64,000 nt of DNA from Pseudogracilibacillus sp037071985 (GTDB taxonomy: Bacteria > Bacillota > Bacilli > Bacillales > Amphibacillaceae): assembly GCF_037071985.1 (NCBI RefSeq), contig NZ_JAXHDF010000007.1, positions 124,001 through 188,000 of the forward strand, given 5' to 3'. Made by a program: the position numbers and the translations under genes. Of this stretch, positions 35,981 to 44,568 are shown one piece after another (the first letter of the stretch is position 1; every line of letters begins with the position of its first letter). The notes under the pieces were generated by a model that worked only from the letters and a program-made list of their open reading frames with translations, had not been told where the DNA came from and did no database searches.

Positions 35981-36120
35981 TCATTAACTGGGCTTAAATG
36001 ATAGAAGGTGATCACAGTAGGGACGCCTTTTTCTTTTGGACAAACTGCTAATATTATTTTTGGAATATTATGTTAGTATTGTGGTAGAAGTCATTAAACT
36101 AACGGAGAAGGTTAGTTGAA
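35981..36120 (+). repeat. Terminator-promoter repeat, copy B
   Basis: Hairpin AAGGTGATC with GGACGCCTT (36005-36029) plus T-run, which ends the DUF1992 gene. It is followed by extended -10 TATG-T-TAGTAT (36069-36079) and a leader stem AACTAAC/GTTAGTT (36097-36117). It begins the unit for the membrane protein at 36181. Confidence 0.8.
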
Positions 36121-36180
36121 GAGCGATGTTTAACTCGTCTTAAACAATCCATTGTAAAAATAAAAATAATCGAGGTTAAT

Positions 36181-36867
36181 ATGAGTGTATTTTTAAAATC
36201 TGATAAAATACGTACTAATATTAGAGTAGGCAAAAAGCAAATAGCATATTCTGTTTTATTTTCATTCATTTTTGGATTTACATTGGGAATCGTTGCTAAA
36301 GTATTTGATTCACCTATAATTCCTAATGAAGTTTCAATTTTAGGCTACATCGGAAGTAACTGGGGAATGTAGATATTTATTTCCACTTTAATAGCTGTAT
36401 ATTCTTACACGCCTAAATTAGCAGCAACACGTGTTTTTACATTCCTTGTTTCATTACTACTCTCGTACTACACATATACAATATTATTTCTTGAACTTTT
36501 TCCATTAAAATATATTATTTTTTGGTGCATCCTTGCATTACTATCAACGATTCCAGCCTATATAATGTGGTTTTCCCATGGTAATCACTTCATTTCCAGT
36601 ATTATTACGACGTTACCAATTTCTTTAATTGCATTTGAGGGATATAAAATCTATCTTTCTACGGTAAACTATTATGAAGAATTCATGCAATACGAAAATG
36701 TTCTTATAAGTAAGGGAAACTATTTTTATATGATTGGCACTGAAATATTATATGCTTTAATGATAATTATTATCTTACTTCTTGTTCCTAAAAGAAAAAA
36801 GCAATGTATCTATATTATTCCGTTTTCTGTAATTGTATTTTTTGCTTTAGTGACAATAATACCTTAA
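36181..36867 (+). pseudogene. Membrane protein gene interrupted by one in-frame TAG
   Basis: One reading frame runs from the ATG at 36181 to the TAA at 36867 with a single amber codon at 36370-36372, in the segment GSNWGM-stop-IFISTLIAVYSY. A tryptophan codon (TGG to TAG) would restore a 228-residue protein with six or seven membrane helices. Everything after the stop keeps hydrophobic coding character, so the break is recent, or read through. No family was recognised. It lies between repeat copies B and C, which supply a promoter and a terminator. Confidence 0.7.
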
Positions 36868-36879
36868 TTGTTCTTACTC

Positions 36880-37020
36880 TACTAACAGGTACTTTAATAA
36901 AAGAAGGTGATCACAGTAAGGGCCGCCTTTTTCGTTTTGACAACCGCTAATATTATTTTTGGAATATTATGTTAGTATTGTGGTAGAAGTTATTGAACTA
37001 ACGGGACAGGTTTCTTGAAG
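36880..37020 (+). repeat. Terminator-promoter repeat, copy C
   Basis: Hairpin from AAGGTGATC (36904-36912) to CGCCTT with T-run near 36933, extended -10 TATG-T-TAGTAT (36968-36978), then a leader with GAACTAACGGGACAGG. It ends the broken membrane protein gene and starts the GNAT remnant. Confidence 0.8.
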
Positions 37021-37109
37021 AAGGATATTGTACAAAGAGAAACATTTTAAAAAAGTCTTTAACTTTATATAAGTTAATTTTATAAAAAAGGATACAAGGA
37101 GTGAAAGTT

Positions 37110-37392
37110 ATGTTTTATTTTAAACTTGATGATGATTGAGAATTACGCTTGTTAGAACCAAGGCATGCTGAAAATTTATTTTTGTTAACTGATAAATCAA
37201 GGAATTATCTTAGGGAATGGTTGCCGTGGGTTGATTTCACAAAAGAGGTTAGTAATTCAAAAGAGTTTATTGAAGGAACATTAAAACAATTTGGAAATAA
37301 TAATGGCTTTCAAGCTGGCATTTGGTACAAAGTTATATGATAGATACGTTGACCATTATGTATTCAGCTTAATAAAAGAAGATCTTATCTAA
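37110..37392 (+). pseudogene. GNAT acetyltransferase (RimJ/RimL-like) remnant
   Basis: From an ATG at 37110 with AAGGAGTG upstream the frame reads MFYFKLDDD, a TGA at 37137, then ELRLLEPRHAENLFLL, SRNYLREWLPWVDF and FQAGIWYK, the N-terminal third of a RimL-type enzyme. After a stop at 37340 another frame gives RYVDHYVFSLIKEDLI, which is the family's C-terminal end. The acetyl-CoA-binding middle is deleted. So the gene has a nonsense change and an internal deletion. Confidence 0.75.
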
Positions 37393-37461
37393 CTTATTTA
37401 ACTATGGTGGTGCTTTACAATAATAAAGATTTACCGATATTCGATGATGAGGTGAAATATA

Positions 37462-37605
37462 ATGATGAAATTGATGTTTATTCTTGCAGCCGTAGCTACT
37501 CCTATATTTGCTTATTTTGGTAAAGGAGCTACTGGAATCTTAATTTCTTTATTATTTCTACTCTTAGCAGCTTTTTTTAGTAAACCAAGATTTGCAAAAA
37601 AATAA
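37462..37605 (+). CDS. Small 47-residue membrane peptide
   Basis: An ATG at 37462 with GAGGTG upstream opens 47 codons: a short lead MMKLMFILAAVATPIFAYF, a glycine turn, a second hydrophobic helix and a basic tail FFSKPRFAKK. It resembles small hairpin-like membrane proteins of Bacillaceae; no family was recognised. Codon use and the ribosome binding site support translation. Confidence 0.55.
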   Translation: MMKLMFILAAVATPIFAYFGKGATGILISLLFLLLAAFFSKPRFAKK

Positions 37606-37753
37606 TTATAAGAAAAAGGGTTGTGCGAGATTGCACCTAAATTAAAGGGTGCTATTCTTTTAGAAGACTGCCCTTTCTTACTGAAGTAAAACGGCAGCTT
37701 CAATAACCGAGTTGTGATAGTAAAATTACACAGATATAATCGGGGGAGAGTAT

Positions 37754-38311
37754 ATGGCCGTAAAAGTAGTATGGCAAAACGAAGAACTATATGGTTGCGA
37801 GTACCTTAAAATTGAGGAAAATACCGAAAGTCTCGTTGTTCAAAGTACAGTAATTTATGTAGATGAAAAAAAGACTAATGCTCATAATTTAACTTATTAT
37901 GTGGAATTAGATGAACATTGGCTAATTAAGAGGGTTAGTATCAATGTTGATAAAATTAATAATTTAGAATTACATACTGATGGAGATGGAAACTGGTTTA
38001 ATACTGGTGGAGAATCAATTAACAGTCTTAATGGTGCGATTGACATAGATATTTCTGCTACTCCTTTTTCCAACTCTTTACCTATTAATAGAATTAATTG
38101 GAGTATTAATCAGATAGAACACTTTCATATGGTCTATATATCAGTTCCTACATTAGAAATAAAAAAAGTACCCCAATCTTATAAATACATCCGTAAGAAA
38201 GGTGATTTAAAATATTTCCAATACCGTTGTTTTGAGTATGAAACAATCATTTGTGTAGATTCAAATGGTTTAGTTGTCGATTATCCAAATACTTTTAGTA
38301 GGATACTATAA
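37754..38311 (+). CDS. Putative glycolipid-binding domain protein (DUF1089)
   Basis: The 185-residue protein matches the PF06475 glycolipid-binding family: VVWQNEELYGCEYLKI at the start, LHTDGDGNWFNTGG near residue 78, IDIDISATPFSNSLPINRI near 98 and a C terminus LVVDYPNTFSRIL. The role is not settled; a lipid-binding cytoplasmic role has been proposed for the family. GGGGGAGAG lies before the ATG. It stands alone. A GTTG/CAAC hairpin at 38356-38385 followed by a T-rich stretch probably ends it. Confidence 0.85.
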   Translation: MAVKVVWQNEELYGCEYLKIEENTESLVVQSTVIYVDEKKTNAHNLTYYVELDEHWLIKRVSINVDKINNLELHTDGDGNWFNTGGESINSLNGAIDIDISATPFSNSLPINRINWSINQIEHFHMVYISVPTLEIKKVPQSYKYIRKKGDLKYFQYRCFEYETIICVDSNGLVVDYPNTFSRIL

Positions 38312-38458
38312 TGTTTAGTTTGTGATTAAATTCACTTAAAGTAAAGGGTGCAATAGTTGAAGATCCAACTGCAAAAAAACGGCTTTTTCTTTTGGTACTA
38401 AAGAAGCATGTTTGTTTTGGAAAAAAACTATAAAATATAAAAGGCGTTGAAAAATTAA

Positions 38459-38779
38459 ATGGATTTTGAATTCGTAAAAGTTGAAGTGCTGTTACCAGAG
38501 GAATATATTGAAAAGTTAAGAGATGAGCTCAATGTCGTAGGTATTTTAACTGTAGGAAATTACGATAATGTTGTTTCCTACTCTATCTCAAACGGATATT
38601 GGAGACCATTGAGTGAGTCAACACCCTTTAATGGTACTAAAGGGAAGATTTCTTTTGGAACTGAATGTAAAATGGAATTTAGATGTAAATATAAACGTAT
38701 TGAAGAGGTAAAAAGCATAATTAGAAGTATTCATCCTTATGAAGAACCTATTATAAATGTGTTACCCTTATTAAGCTAA
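38459..38779 (+). CDS. CutA/NIF3-insert-like domain protein
   Basis: A 106-residue protein with the ferredoxin-like CutA/NIF3-insert pattern: VKVEVLLPEEYIEKLRDEL at the start, a central FNGTKGKISFGTECKMEF and the ending IRSIHPYEEPIINVLPL, the most conserved stretch of the family. In NIF3 proteins this domain is an insert; stand-alone versions are of unknown function. The ribosome binding site is weak (AAGG 14 bases upstream), unlike its neighbours. Confidence 0.78.
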   Translation: MDFEFVKVEVLLPEEYIEKLRDELNVVGILTVGNYDNVVSYSISNGYWRPLSESTPFNGTKGKISFGTECKMEFRCKYKRIEEVKSIIRSIHPYEEPIINVLPLLS

Positions 38780-38807
38780 ATCAACTAATTCTTTGTGAAG
38801 TTGAAAT

Positions 38808-38836
38808 GAGCAACGCTGTTATAATAAGCGTTGCTC
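38808..38836 (+). terminator. Hairpin after the CutA/NIF3-like gene
   Basis: GAGCAACGCT pairs perfectly with AGCGTTGCTC (10 bp, 9-base loop), followed by TTGCATTTATT. It lies 29 bases after the stop. Confidence 0.7.
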
Positions 38837-38922
38837 TTGCATTTATTGATAGGTGCAACAGCATCTTTAATCAGAATAATTAATCAAATAGTTGTTTGGT
38901 TACATTGAAGGAGACATAATCA

Positions 38923-39531
38923 ATGGGAAATCCATTTAAAATAATGTTGTGGTGTTATTTGATGCTGCTATTTGCCGCAGTGGTGGCAGTTTTTGCTCCA
39001 GCATATGATTCTACGTTCACCATGTGGACTATTGCGGTCTTTGTCATAATGCTGCTTATGCCGATTGTATTGGTCTTCCGCTTTTCAAGAAATAGAGCGA
39101 AAGCTTATGTATTGACACTCACTTATCAATGGTATGGCTCATTTCTCTTATTCACTTTTCCATTACTGAAAGTGTTGAAGGAAGAAGTCTTGTATCAATT
39201 GTTGTTAGTCGGTTTATTCATAGCCATATACTTTTTAGCAAGAATAGATCAGCGAACGGAAGTACCAATTGTCTTCCCGGATAAGGATAGAGAACTTGAT
39301 AAAGTTAAAACATGGATTGCGTATATGTACTATGTAATCCCAGCTATAATTTCATTTCTCGGTGTCAGTGGAGACTACGTAAAAACACGGATACTATTCG
39401 AAATATATGGAGATGAAGTCATGATGCCTTATTTTTCAACCCTAATTTATATATTTTCATGCTGGCTTCTTTTCCTGTTCAGTTCCCTGGCATATAAATC
39501 CCATGTCAAAGAGGGGTATTTAGATAGATAG
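38923..39531 (+). CDS. Membrane protein of unknown function
   Basis: The 202-residue protein has six predicted membrane helices, for example WCYLMLLFAAVVAVFAP and WTIAVFVIMLLMPIVLVF, and a loop with DQRTEVPIVFPDKDRELD. No family was recognised. GAAGGAGA precedes the ATG. It is a single gene between a terminator and repeat copy E. Confidence 0.7.
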   Translation: MGNPFKIMLWCYLMLLFAAVVAVFAPAYDSTFTMWTIAVFVIMLLMPIVLVFRFSRNRAKAYVLTLTYQWYGSFLLFTFPLLKVLKEEVLYQLLLVGLFIAIYFLARIDQRTEVPIVFPDKDRELDKVKTWIAYMYYVIPAIISFLGVSGDYVKTRILFEIYGDEVMMPYFSTLIYIFSCWLLFLFSSLAYKSHVKEGYLDR

Positions 39532-39573
39532 ATTACAAGTGTCGGTATTAGAATATAGGCAAAGCGTTGGATG

Positions 39574-39690
39574 CAGGGGCAAGGCGATCATCAAAATTGG
39601 TCGTCTTATTTTATTGAAGTTCGTTTTGAATATATTATGTTAATATTAAATTTAAGAGGTTATTGAGCTACGAGGCAGTTTAATTCAATA
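39574..39690 (+). repeat. Terminator-promoter repeat, copy E (diverged)
   Basis: AAGGCGATCA (39581-39590) pairs with TGGTCGTCTT (39598-39607), 10 bp, followed by TATTTTATT. Compared with copies A-D the stem has base changes on both sides that keep pairing. An extended -10 TATG-T-TAATAT lies at 39636-39646 and a leader GAGGCAGTTTAATTCAA follows. The stretch 39691-39850 holds no gene. Confidence 0.6.
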
Positions 39691-39882
39691 GGCAGTATAA
39701 ATGGGAGTTCTGTATCAGTAGGTTAGTTGAACTAAAAGTTATAATAATAAATTTAAAATGTACAACAAAAAGGGCAATACCTAAATAAAGGTATTCTTCC
39801 AAAAAACACTACTATATTAAAAAATCTGCCAAAATATAAAGAACTGTTTTGGAATATGTTAGAATTTCCTTGGAGGTGTTCT

Positions 39883-40179
39883 GTGACAATGGAATTAATT
39901 TTTACTATCGTTTTAATTCTAGTAATTGCTTTCCTAATAGATAAGATATACGCAAGGGTTAATTTAGATTATTATTCTCCGATTTGGGAATATTTTAGTA
40001 AAGCCCTACTATATGGATTTATCACAGTAGTTACATTATTTTATGGTAAGGAATCGCTAAATGATGTTTCTCCACTTGAATGGGCTATTATTGCAGTTTC
40101 TGCAATCGAAGGAACAGGGAACTATATTAATTATGTAAAAGAATCAAAGAAGAGAAAAGAAGTAAGAAACAAATCCTGA
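39883..40179 (+). CDS. Small membrane protein of unknown function
   Basis: About 98 residues with three predicted membrane helices (ELIFTIVLILVIAFLIDKIY, a middle helix near ALLYGFITVVTLFYG, and one near EWAIIAVSAIEGT) and a basic tail. The GTG at 39883 is chosen because GGAGG sits 6 bases upstream; the ATG at 39889 is close and the ATG at 39856 lies inside the promoter. An extended -10 TATG-T-TAGAAT at 39855-39865 is the same kind of element as in the repeats. No family was recognised. Confidence 0.62.
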   Translation: MTMELIFTIVLILVIAFLIDKIYARVNLDYYSPIWEYFSKALLYGFITVVTLFYGKESLNDVSPLEWAIIAVSAIEGTGNYINYVKESKKRKEVRNKS

Positions 40180-40331
40180 AACAAGCAACATTATCAACAA
40201 GTTTAGGGCTTAAGAGTTAGTATCAAATATATTTACATTGTTTATGGATGAGTAAGCTCATTACTCTGCTTGGAAATTAGATTACTATGTTTAATACAAG
40301 ATAATTCTTGAAATTTAGAGAGGGATGTTCC

Positions 40332-41009
40332 TTGAAAAGAAACGTATTATATATTGAAGATAATGAGAAAATAGGCAGTTGGGTAAAAGAAGAATTGGAA
40401 CAGCGAGGATTTTCAGTTCAGTGGTTGCTTTCTGGTGAAGGAGCCGAAAAAGAAGTAAATCAGCATGAAATAGTTATCTTGGATATCATGTTACCCGGTT
40501 TAGACGGATTTACTGTGGGAAAACGATTAAAAAGGGCAGCTCCTGCCGTTCCAATATTGCTGTTATCTGCTAGAACATCAATAGATGATAAGGTAGATGG
40601 TTTACAATTTGCTGATGACTATTTAACGAAACCATTCCATACGGATGAATTAGTTGCAAGATTAGAAGTATTAATCCGCCGAAGTGGTGGTATACATTCC
40701 AAACGAATTGCATTAGGAAATCATATTGAAGTAGATCCAGAAATCCAAATGGTATATGACAAGCACACAGGAGTAGAAATTATATTAACAGGGAAACAAC
40801 ATCAAATTTTAATGTATTTCTTACGCCACCCTAATCAAGTGTTACCAAAAGAACAAATTTATGAAGCGATTTGGAACGAAACTTACATAACTGGTGATAA
40901 AACATTAATGGTGCATATCCATCGACTGCGTCAAAAATTGGAACGGTATCCAAATTCCCCAGAGATTATTGAAACGTTGAAGGGAATAGGCTATCGGGTG
41001 AAACTATGA
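40332..41009 (+). CDS. OmpR-family response regulator
   Basis: A 225-residue protein with a receiver domain (VLYIEDNEKIG acidic pair; phosphorylated Asp in IVILDIMLPGLDGF near residue 50; Lys in YLTKPF) and a C-terminal winged helix (IDDKV to KGIGYRVKL). The start is TTG at 40332 with AGAGAGGGA upstream; the TTG at 40308 lacks a site. It overlaps the kinase gene by ATGA. It most likely binds the three direct repeats at 42013-42040 to switch on the ABC transporter genes. Confidence 0.9.
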   Translation: MKRNVLYIEDNEKIGSWVKEELEQRGFSVQWLLSGEGAEKEVNQHEIVILDIMLPGLDGFTVGKRLKRAAPAVPILLLSARTSIDDKVDGLQFADDYLTKPFHTDELVARLEVLIRRSGGIHSKRIALGNHIEVDPEIQMVYDKHTGVEIILTGKQHQILMYFLRHPNQVLPKEQIYEAIWNETYITGDKTLMVHIHRLRQKLERYPNSPEIIETLKGIGYRVKL

Positions 41010-42016
41010 AACAGACTAGATCATTATTTCGTCGTTTTCTAATGGGACATTTTCTATTTATCTTTTTTCCGCCTATTGTGCTTATTTTCTTCTTTGCGTC
41101 TATTGATTTTTCCGGCATGAATGAAGAAAATCTGAATACGTTAAATCTATTTTACGTTATACTACTTTTGTTTGGTTTTCTTATTGTCGCATTTGTTGTC
41201 ATATCTTGGTTTTTCTTCTTGAGACTTCGTAAACGTCTCACTCGCTTACAAGAAGTCATGTCATTCTCCGCTAATAATAGCTCATTTCCTGAACCAGTAT
41301 CAGTTCAAATGAATCGTTTAGATGAAATAGACCAATTAGGGATTACTTTTAACTGGATGATTCAGCAGCTTGAAGATAGTCGTAAGCGAGAATATGAAGA
41401 GGAATTATTACGACATCGACTCATTGCGAATATATCTCACGACTTACGAACGCCACTTACTATTTTGAGAGCACATGTCACCAGATTAAATAAAGAATCC
41501 ATAAGTTTAGAAGGACATGACTCCTTAGCAGAGATGAACCATACCATTACAAGAGTCGGAGATTTAATGGATGATTTACTTTCCTATACACTGCTTACAT
41601 CAGGGAAACATCCCTTTCAACCCACATCAACAGATATTGGACGTTTAGTAAGAGCATCTGTTGCTGCGTGGTATCCTGTATTTGAAGAAAAAGAAATTCA
41701 GTTCGATGTTAAATTACCAACAGAGGAGACTTTTTATTGGGAAATAGATTCTAAATGGATGACGCGGGTTCTGGATAATTTATTTCAGAATATTCTTCGC
41801 CATGCAGCAGAGGGAAAATATGCAAACATTGTGGTTGATGTAGAAAAAGAACGGATCATTATTGCAGACAGAGGTCCAGGTATGGATCACTCCTCCTATG
41901 AGGGTGGGGTGGGAATTGGTTTATCGATTTCAAATTATATGTTGAAAAAAATGAAGCTGAAAGCTGACTTTATATCAACTAAAAATGGCACAAGAGTAGT
42001 TATTGGCAGAGCTTAA
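41006..42016 (+). CDS. Sensor histidine kinase with very short extracellular loop
   Basis: The 336-residue protein has two membrane helices (about 14-33 and 48-72) separated by only about 14 outside residues (SIDFSGMNEENLNTL). A HAMP linker, the phospho-accepting His in NISHDLRTPLTILRAHV (near residue 145) and the ATP-binding domain (NLFQNILRHA, DRGPGM, GVGIGLSI) follow. Such intramembrane-sensing kinases of Firmicutes usually respond to membrane stress or antimicrobial peptides through their partner transporter. It sits between its regulator and the ABC genes. Confidence 0.9.
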   Translation: MKQTRSLFRRFLMGHFLFIFFPPIVLIFFFASIDFSGMNEENLNTLNLFYVILLLFGFLIVAFVVISWFFFLRLRKRLTRLQEVMSFSANNSSFPEPVSVQMNRLDEIDQLGITFNWMIQQLEDSRKREYEEELLRHRLIANISHDLRTPLTILRAHVTRLNKESISLEGHDSLAEMNHTITRVGDLMDDLLSYTLLTSGKHPFQPTSTDIGRLVRASVAAWYPVFEEKEIQFDVKLPTEETFYWEIDSKWMTRVLDNLFQNILRHAAEGKYANIVVDVEKERIIIADRGPGMDHSSYEGGVGIGLSISNYMLKKMKLKADFISTKNGTRVVIGRA

Positions 42017-42040
42017 CCTAAAGTTAACCCAGAATTAAAC
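42013..42040 (+). promoter_or_regulatory. Three direct repeats spaced by 11 bases, response-regulator site
   Basis: TTAACC (42013), TTAACC (42024) and TTAAAC (42035) occur every 11 bases, one helical turn, the pattern used by PhoP-like OmpR-family regulators. They overlap the kinase stop codon and lie about 30 bases before a perfect TATAAT (42073-42078) that lacks a -35 box, as expected for an activated promoter of the ABC genes. Confidence 0.7.
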
Positions 42041-42108
42041 GACATGATCACCGAGATGTAACTTTGCTTCTTTATAATGAGAACCATAACAGAAAGGATG
42101 TGTTATGG

Positions 42109-42822
42109 TTGCTTTCTATTCATAACTTAGTCAAACATCGCGGAAATCAAGAAATCTTATCAGGTGTCAGTTTTAAGGCTCGACCAGGTAGAGTAACTGG
42201 GTTTTTAGGTCCAAATGGGGCAGGTAAAAGTTCTACACTTCGCATCCTACTTGGATTAGATCGCGCTACCTCAGGAAGTGCACTCATTGATGGCGTGCCA
42301 TTCGCAGAATTACAGAATCCTTTAGCAACAGTAGGTGCTGCACTCGATGGATTCGGAGCGCATCGTATGCGAACAGGACGGGCGCATTTGCGTTGGATTG
42401 CGCGTGCCGCAGGATTGTCTCGCTCACGTGTCGAGGAAGTTCTCGAATTAGTTGGGCTTACGAATGCAGCTGGGAAACGTGTCGGAACTTATTCCCTTGG
42501 TATGGGGAGAAGACTTGGAATGGCAGCTGCCCTACTTGGTGATCCAAAAATATTGGTTTTGGATGAACCCGTAAATGGGCTCGACCCAGAAGGAATCCGT
42601 TGGATTCGGACATTTTTACGTGAACGTGCTGCGTCTGGAAAAACGGTGTTACTATCCAGTCATCTAATGGGAGAACTCACAGAGACTGTTGATGATGTGG
42701 TGATTATTAATCGTGGAAAAATCGTTGCAGATGGAACATTGGAAGAAGTAATCGATAACCATTCCACGCTAGAGGAAGCATTTTTTGCCCTGACATCTAA
42801 AAATGCAGGTGCTGCTGTATGA
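42109..42822 (+). CDS. ABC transporter ATP-binding protein
   Basis: About 237 residues with Walker A GPNGAGKSSTLRILLG, signature YSLGMGRRLGMAAALLGDP and Walker B KILVLDEPVNGLDPEG. The TTG at 42109 fits the AAAGGA site 10 bases upstream; an open frame extends back to 42064, overlapping the -10 box, so it is less likely. The protein energises the two permeases that follow, with ATGA overlaps. The set resembles bacitracin/lantibiotic export or immunity transporters (BcrA/NatA type). Confidence 0.9.
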   Translation: MLSIHNLVKHRGNQEILSGVSFKARPGRVTGFLGPNGAGKSSTLRILLGLDRATSGSALIDGVPFAELQNPLATVGAALDGFGAHRMRTGRAHLRWIARAAGLSRSRVEEVLELVGLTNAAGKRVGTYSLGMGRRLGMAAALLGDPKILVLDEPVNGLDPEGIRWIRTFLRERAASGKTVLLSSHLMGELTETVDDVVIINRGKIVADGTLEEVIDNHSTLEEAFFALTSKNAGAAV

Positions 42823-43562
42823 GAGCATTCAACGCGGAATTATCTAAATTGTTCTCCCTGCCGGGAATTTGGCTTGCCTTTCTTATTGGTACATTTGCCC
42901 CACCGGCTATCGCTGCCTTGGACAGCATGGCAGAAAAAAAGGATATTATTGCGGGAGTTAGCACGCGGCTATCGGAAGTTGGCTTTATAGGATTAGCGCT
43001 TGGTGTGCAAGGTATCATTATTCTTGGCGTACTGGCTGTCAGCAGTGAGTATTTGACAGAGAGCAGTGAATCTGGTGGAGGGAATCAGATTACAACGAGT
43101 TTAACCGCTGTTTCCTCTCGTCTCCATTTTTTATTGGCAAAAGCAGGTGCTGTGACAGTGATCAGCATACTACTTTCCATTGTTGCTATTCTAACAACTG
43201 TGTCCGTAACAAATCTTATTCTTGGCGAATACGCCCCTGTATTTGAAACATCGAAACTTATCGGCGTAGTTTGTTACTGGACATTTACTGCTCTTTTGGC
43301 ATTTGGGATTACGATTCTAACAAAGAATGGCATTATCCCGCTTGCTGTGCTCATTATAAATTCATCTGTTGTAACAGTCTCTTACCTGCTGACGAAGGTT
43401 ACAAAGTTAGCGTTTTACTTACCAGATCTAGCTGGCTCGGATATGTTTATAAGCGACGGATTCCATACTCCATTTACAGGCAGTCTAATTATGTTTGCTT
43501 GGGTAGCTGTCCTTTTAATTGTTGCAGGTATTGTATTCCATAGGAGGGACGTTGCATCATGA
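42819..43562 (+). CDS. ABC transporter permease, first subunit
   Basis: A 247-residue protein with six predicted membrane helices in the order usual for ABC-2-type permeases: a first helix near residue 18, then a large loop, QGIIILGVLAVSSEYLTESS near 64, and three or four further helices. Its start overlaps the ATPase stop and its end overlaps the next permease (ATGA). GNQITTSLTAV corresponds to the conserved region before helix 3. It forms half of the channel with the next gene product. Confidence 0.87.
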   Translation: MRAFNAELSKLFSLPGIWLAFLIGTFAPPAIAALDSMAEKKDIIAGVSTRLSEVGFIGLALGVQGIIILGVLAVSSEYLTESSESGGGNQITTSLTAVSSRLHFLLAKAGAVTVISILLSIVAILTTVSVTNLILGEYAPVFETSKLIGVVCYWTFTALLAFGITILTKNGIIPLAVLIINSSVVTVSYLLTKVTKLAFYLPDLAGSDMFISDGFHTPFTGSLIMFAWVAVLLIVAGIVFHRRDVAS

Positions 43563-44314
43563 TTGTCTCGTCTAGTAGAAAGATAACATCAATCTTTGGC
43601 GCGGAACTGGATAAATTGGTTACATTACCATTGATATGGCGTACGCTTATTGCTACATTCGTTCTTAACTTAATTTTAGTCGCTGCTTTTACTCATTCTG
43701 CTCTTCAAGAGACAGCAGGAACGGAAAGTGTACTGAATACAGGACTTGCTTCTATGGGATATCTGCAAGCGGGGTTCATTATTCTTGGTATCTTAGCTAC
43801 TTGTTCAGAATATACGGGTGGACAGATCCGGACTACTTTAACTACGATACCTTGGCGTGGTTTTCAATTATCCACAAAACATTTATCGTTAGCAATAATG
43901 ACCATTCCCGTCGCTTTTATTATTGTGGCATCAGGTGTACTTTATGCTTTTATGATGAGAGACACAGCAGAAGCGATTAAAATAGGCACAATGATAAAAA
44001 CACTGGTAGGTGCAACAGGCTATCTAACATTAACCACACTTCTCAGTGCAGCTATAGGTGCACTACTCAGAAGAACTACTCCTGCTTTAGTCGTATTGCT
44101 TGGTTATTATTTCATTGTCAGTCCATTGTCGAGAGATTATCTGCCACGTATTAAAAATTTTTTTCCGGATACGGCAGGATCTTATATGTATATGCCTGCT
44201 TCCTCTGCTGAAATAAATGTCCTTACATCAATGCAAGGGACAGGTATTTCAATGTTATGGACACTTATCTTTATTACAGTAGCTATTGTATTTTACCGTA
44301 AACGAGATGCCTAA
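43559..44314 (+). CDS. ABC transporter permease, second subunit
   Basis: The 251-residue protein has six predicted membrane helices and is a distant paralogue of the preceding permease: GFIILGILATCSEYTGGQIR TTLT aligns with the same region there. Together with the ATPase they form an ABC-2 exporter under control of the adjacent two-component system. It is the last gene of the five-gene set and is followed after about 115 bases by the terminator of repeat copy D. Confidence 0.87.
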   Translation: MIVSSSRKITSIFGAELDKLVTLPLIWRTLIATFVLNLILVAAFTHSALQETAGTESVLNTGLASMGYLQAGFIILGILATCSEYTGGQIRTTLTTIPWRGFQLSTKHLSLAIMTIPVAFIIVASGVLYAFMMRDTAEAIKIGTMIKTLVGATGYLTLTTLLSAAIGALLRRTTPALVVLLGYYFIVSPLSRDYLPRIKNFFPDTAGSYMYMPASSAEINVLTSMQGTGISMLWTLIFITVAIVFYRKRDA

Positions 44315-44409
44315 GTTTAGGTTTCATCATTTAGACAAAATAAGGAAATGTATTTGTAGAGATGGAGAAACAATTATTCCTTCATTTCATTAGATTTCTT
44401 AATGCCATT

Positions 44410-44520
44410 TACCAACGACTCCATCATTAAAGAAGGTGATCACAGTAGGGTCGCCTTTTTCTTTTGGACAAACTTCTAATACCATTTTTGGAATATTATG
44501 TTAGTATTGTGGGAGAAGAG
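44410..44520 (+). repeat. Terminator-promoter repeat, copy D
   Basis: Hairpin AAGGTGATC/GGTCGCCTT with T-run (44432-44460) ends the ABC operon; extended -10 TATG-T-TAGTAT lies at 44496-44506. The leader half present in other copies is shortened. It starts the ACT-domain gene at 44569. Confidence 0.8.
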
Positions 44521-44568
44521 TTTGACAGAAAAATAGTATAGGAACATCTAAAAAGGAGTGCTGAAAAT

